From: Burhinus oedicnemus
Taxonomy: Eukaryota; Chordata; Aves; Charadriiformes; Burhinidae
Reading direction: 5' to 3'
DNA: 64,000 nucleotides
Assembly: GCA_008921705.1 (NCBI GenBank)
Contig: VFFE01006710.1
Coordinates: forward strand, 824,349 to 888,348
Each line of letters opens with the position of its first letter. Within the stretch, counting starts at the first letter, position 1. Position numbers and translations under genes: made by a program. Shown here one piece after another: positions 63,007-64,000 of this stretch. A model generated the notes under the pieces. That model saw only the letters and a program-made list of their open reading frames with translations, searched no databases and was not told where the DNA came from.

Positions 63007-64000
63007 AGTTCTCATTTCCTGGATGATTCCTTGTATTTTCTATGTGGCTGGTTAGCTCAGAAACCTCACATCCCACCCTCCCCCAGGGATACTGCATGGA
63101 TTTGGCACTGTTATCTGAGTCTGAAAAATGATGAGCTGAAAGGCAGCTTAAACTCTTTGTGTATAACTGTGGAAGATATGTCTGAACTTCCCATTTCTCT
63201 TGTATACTGTGCAGGTTGTGCTTTCCCACTGCTTTGAAGCTTCATTGGTCTGAGAAGCCCATCCTAGACTGGACTTGTAAAGCAAAGCTGTATACACATA
63301 GGAAAAAAAAAATATGCTGTGAGGCCACTTGATATGAATGATCTCAGGCATAGTATTGTGACCAAGGGAAACGTATATGGCCCTGACGTGACTCATCACG
63401 GGGGAAGAATGGCTGTACAGTTAGGAGAGAAGCCTGTGACACTGAGCAAACAAGGGTCCCATCTCTCACTCACTGGTGCACACGTTGTTGATGCTTCATG
63501 TGTAATAACCAAATACACAGTAGGAAAACAGGGGGAGACGTTGGATTTGCAAATGCCAGTATCTGTTTCAAAGTTACTCCTCACATGACTTAACCTAAGA
63601 GTAGGTAAAGAGTAGCCCAAGGAGGGGAGAGTCTAAACTGACAAGAAAATGTTAGTGCTCTGTGGGTACTCACTGGTGTGATTTCACCAATGTCAGCAGA
63701 AAGGTGCTAATGGAATATCTGCACTATACCAGTCAAGGATTTGGCACAAGGTATCCTAGCGAGCTCATTCACAGGGGCACTCTTTCACACAGCTGTTCTA
63801 GCAAACTGCCTGAGAAATTTTAGATTATCTTGCTTTGCCTTATTTCCATAGAAAATGCTCTGTGTCAAAAATGGGGTTGTAATATGAGCCTGTATGATTC
63901 AAGCTATATAAGATGCCTAAATGGAAACAGCCTCACCCAAATGATTAATTTTGCTGTTTTTCCTTTTTTATCCTTATGGTTTCAGATTTTTTTTTCAAAT
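63007..64000. other. Unique non-coding sequence, no gene seen
   Basis: No repeat or gene is recognised up to the window end. An 89-codon plus frame (63319-63588) is the best in the region but has no family resemblance, and it is opposed by a 74-codon minus frame over part of the same DNA. Confidence 0.6.

Noticed and set aside
1..64000. CRISPR array, bacterial operon, phage island, tRNA or rRNA genes
   Set aside because: No regularly spaced direct repeats, no ribosome-binding-site-led gene runs and no recognised structural RNA were seen. All positive evidence is for bird nuclear DNA.

Overview
The window is vertebrate nuclear DNA, almost certainly from a bird. Three things point there. It has a 5'-truncated CR1 LINE with the CR1-type 3' end (short ATTCTGTG-like tail repeats instead of poly(A)) and a recognisable CR1 reverse-transcriptase remnant. 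It has a second short CR1 tail. It has a solo LTR whose termini, promoter-region layout and 3' end match the avian ERVL-type LTR group. Recognisable interspersed repeats cover only a few percent of the 64 kb, which also fits a bird and not a mammal. Base composition is AT-rich and CpG-poor. The species cannot be fixed from the sequence.

No protein-coding gene, rRNA or tRNA is supported. Open frames outside the CR1 reach at most about 150 codons, which is near chance for this length and composition, and none resembles a protein family I recognise. The window is best read as intergenic or deep intronic sequence (a gene-poor region or a very large intron).

Layout: 1-7371 unique sequence with one weak ancient repeat relic near 6.5 kb; 7372-9127 CR1 LINE on the minus strand with broken ORF2; 9128-10630 unique sequence with a long T-tract; 10631-10822 CR1 tail on the plus strand; 10823-25315 unique sequence with two ancient L3/MIR-type relics (14.9 and 16.8 kb) and a G-quadruplex motif (19.45 kb); 25316-26080 solo ERVL-type LTR on the minus strand with a perfect palindrome and a 20-bp duplication beside its promoter; 26081-64000 mostly unique sequence with old relics at 35.7, 49.6 and 62.9 kb, a relatively CpG-rich patch at 52.4-53.0 kb, and several AT-rich, TAAT-rich stretches that look like conserved noncoding elements.

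There is no sign of a gene system working together, a CRISPR array, an operon or a bacterial-type mobile island. The most informative items are the solo LTR with its rearranged promoter region, the CR1 remnant, the ancient amniote repeat fossils, and the possible enhancer-like blocks, which need cross-species alignment to test.
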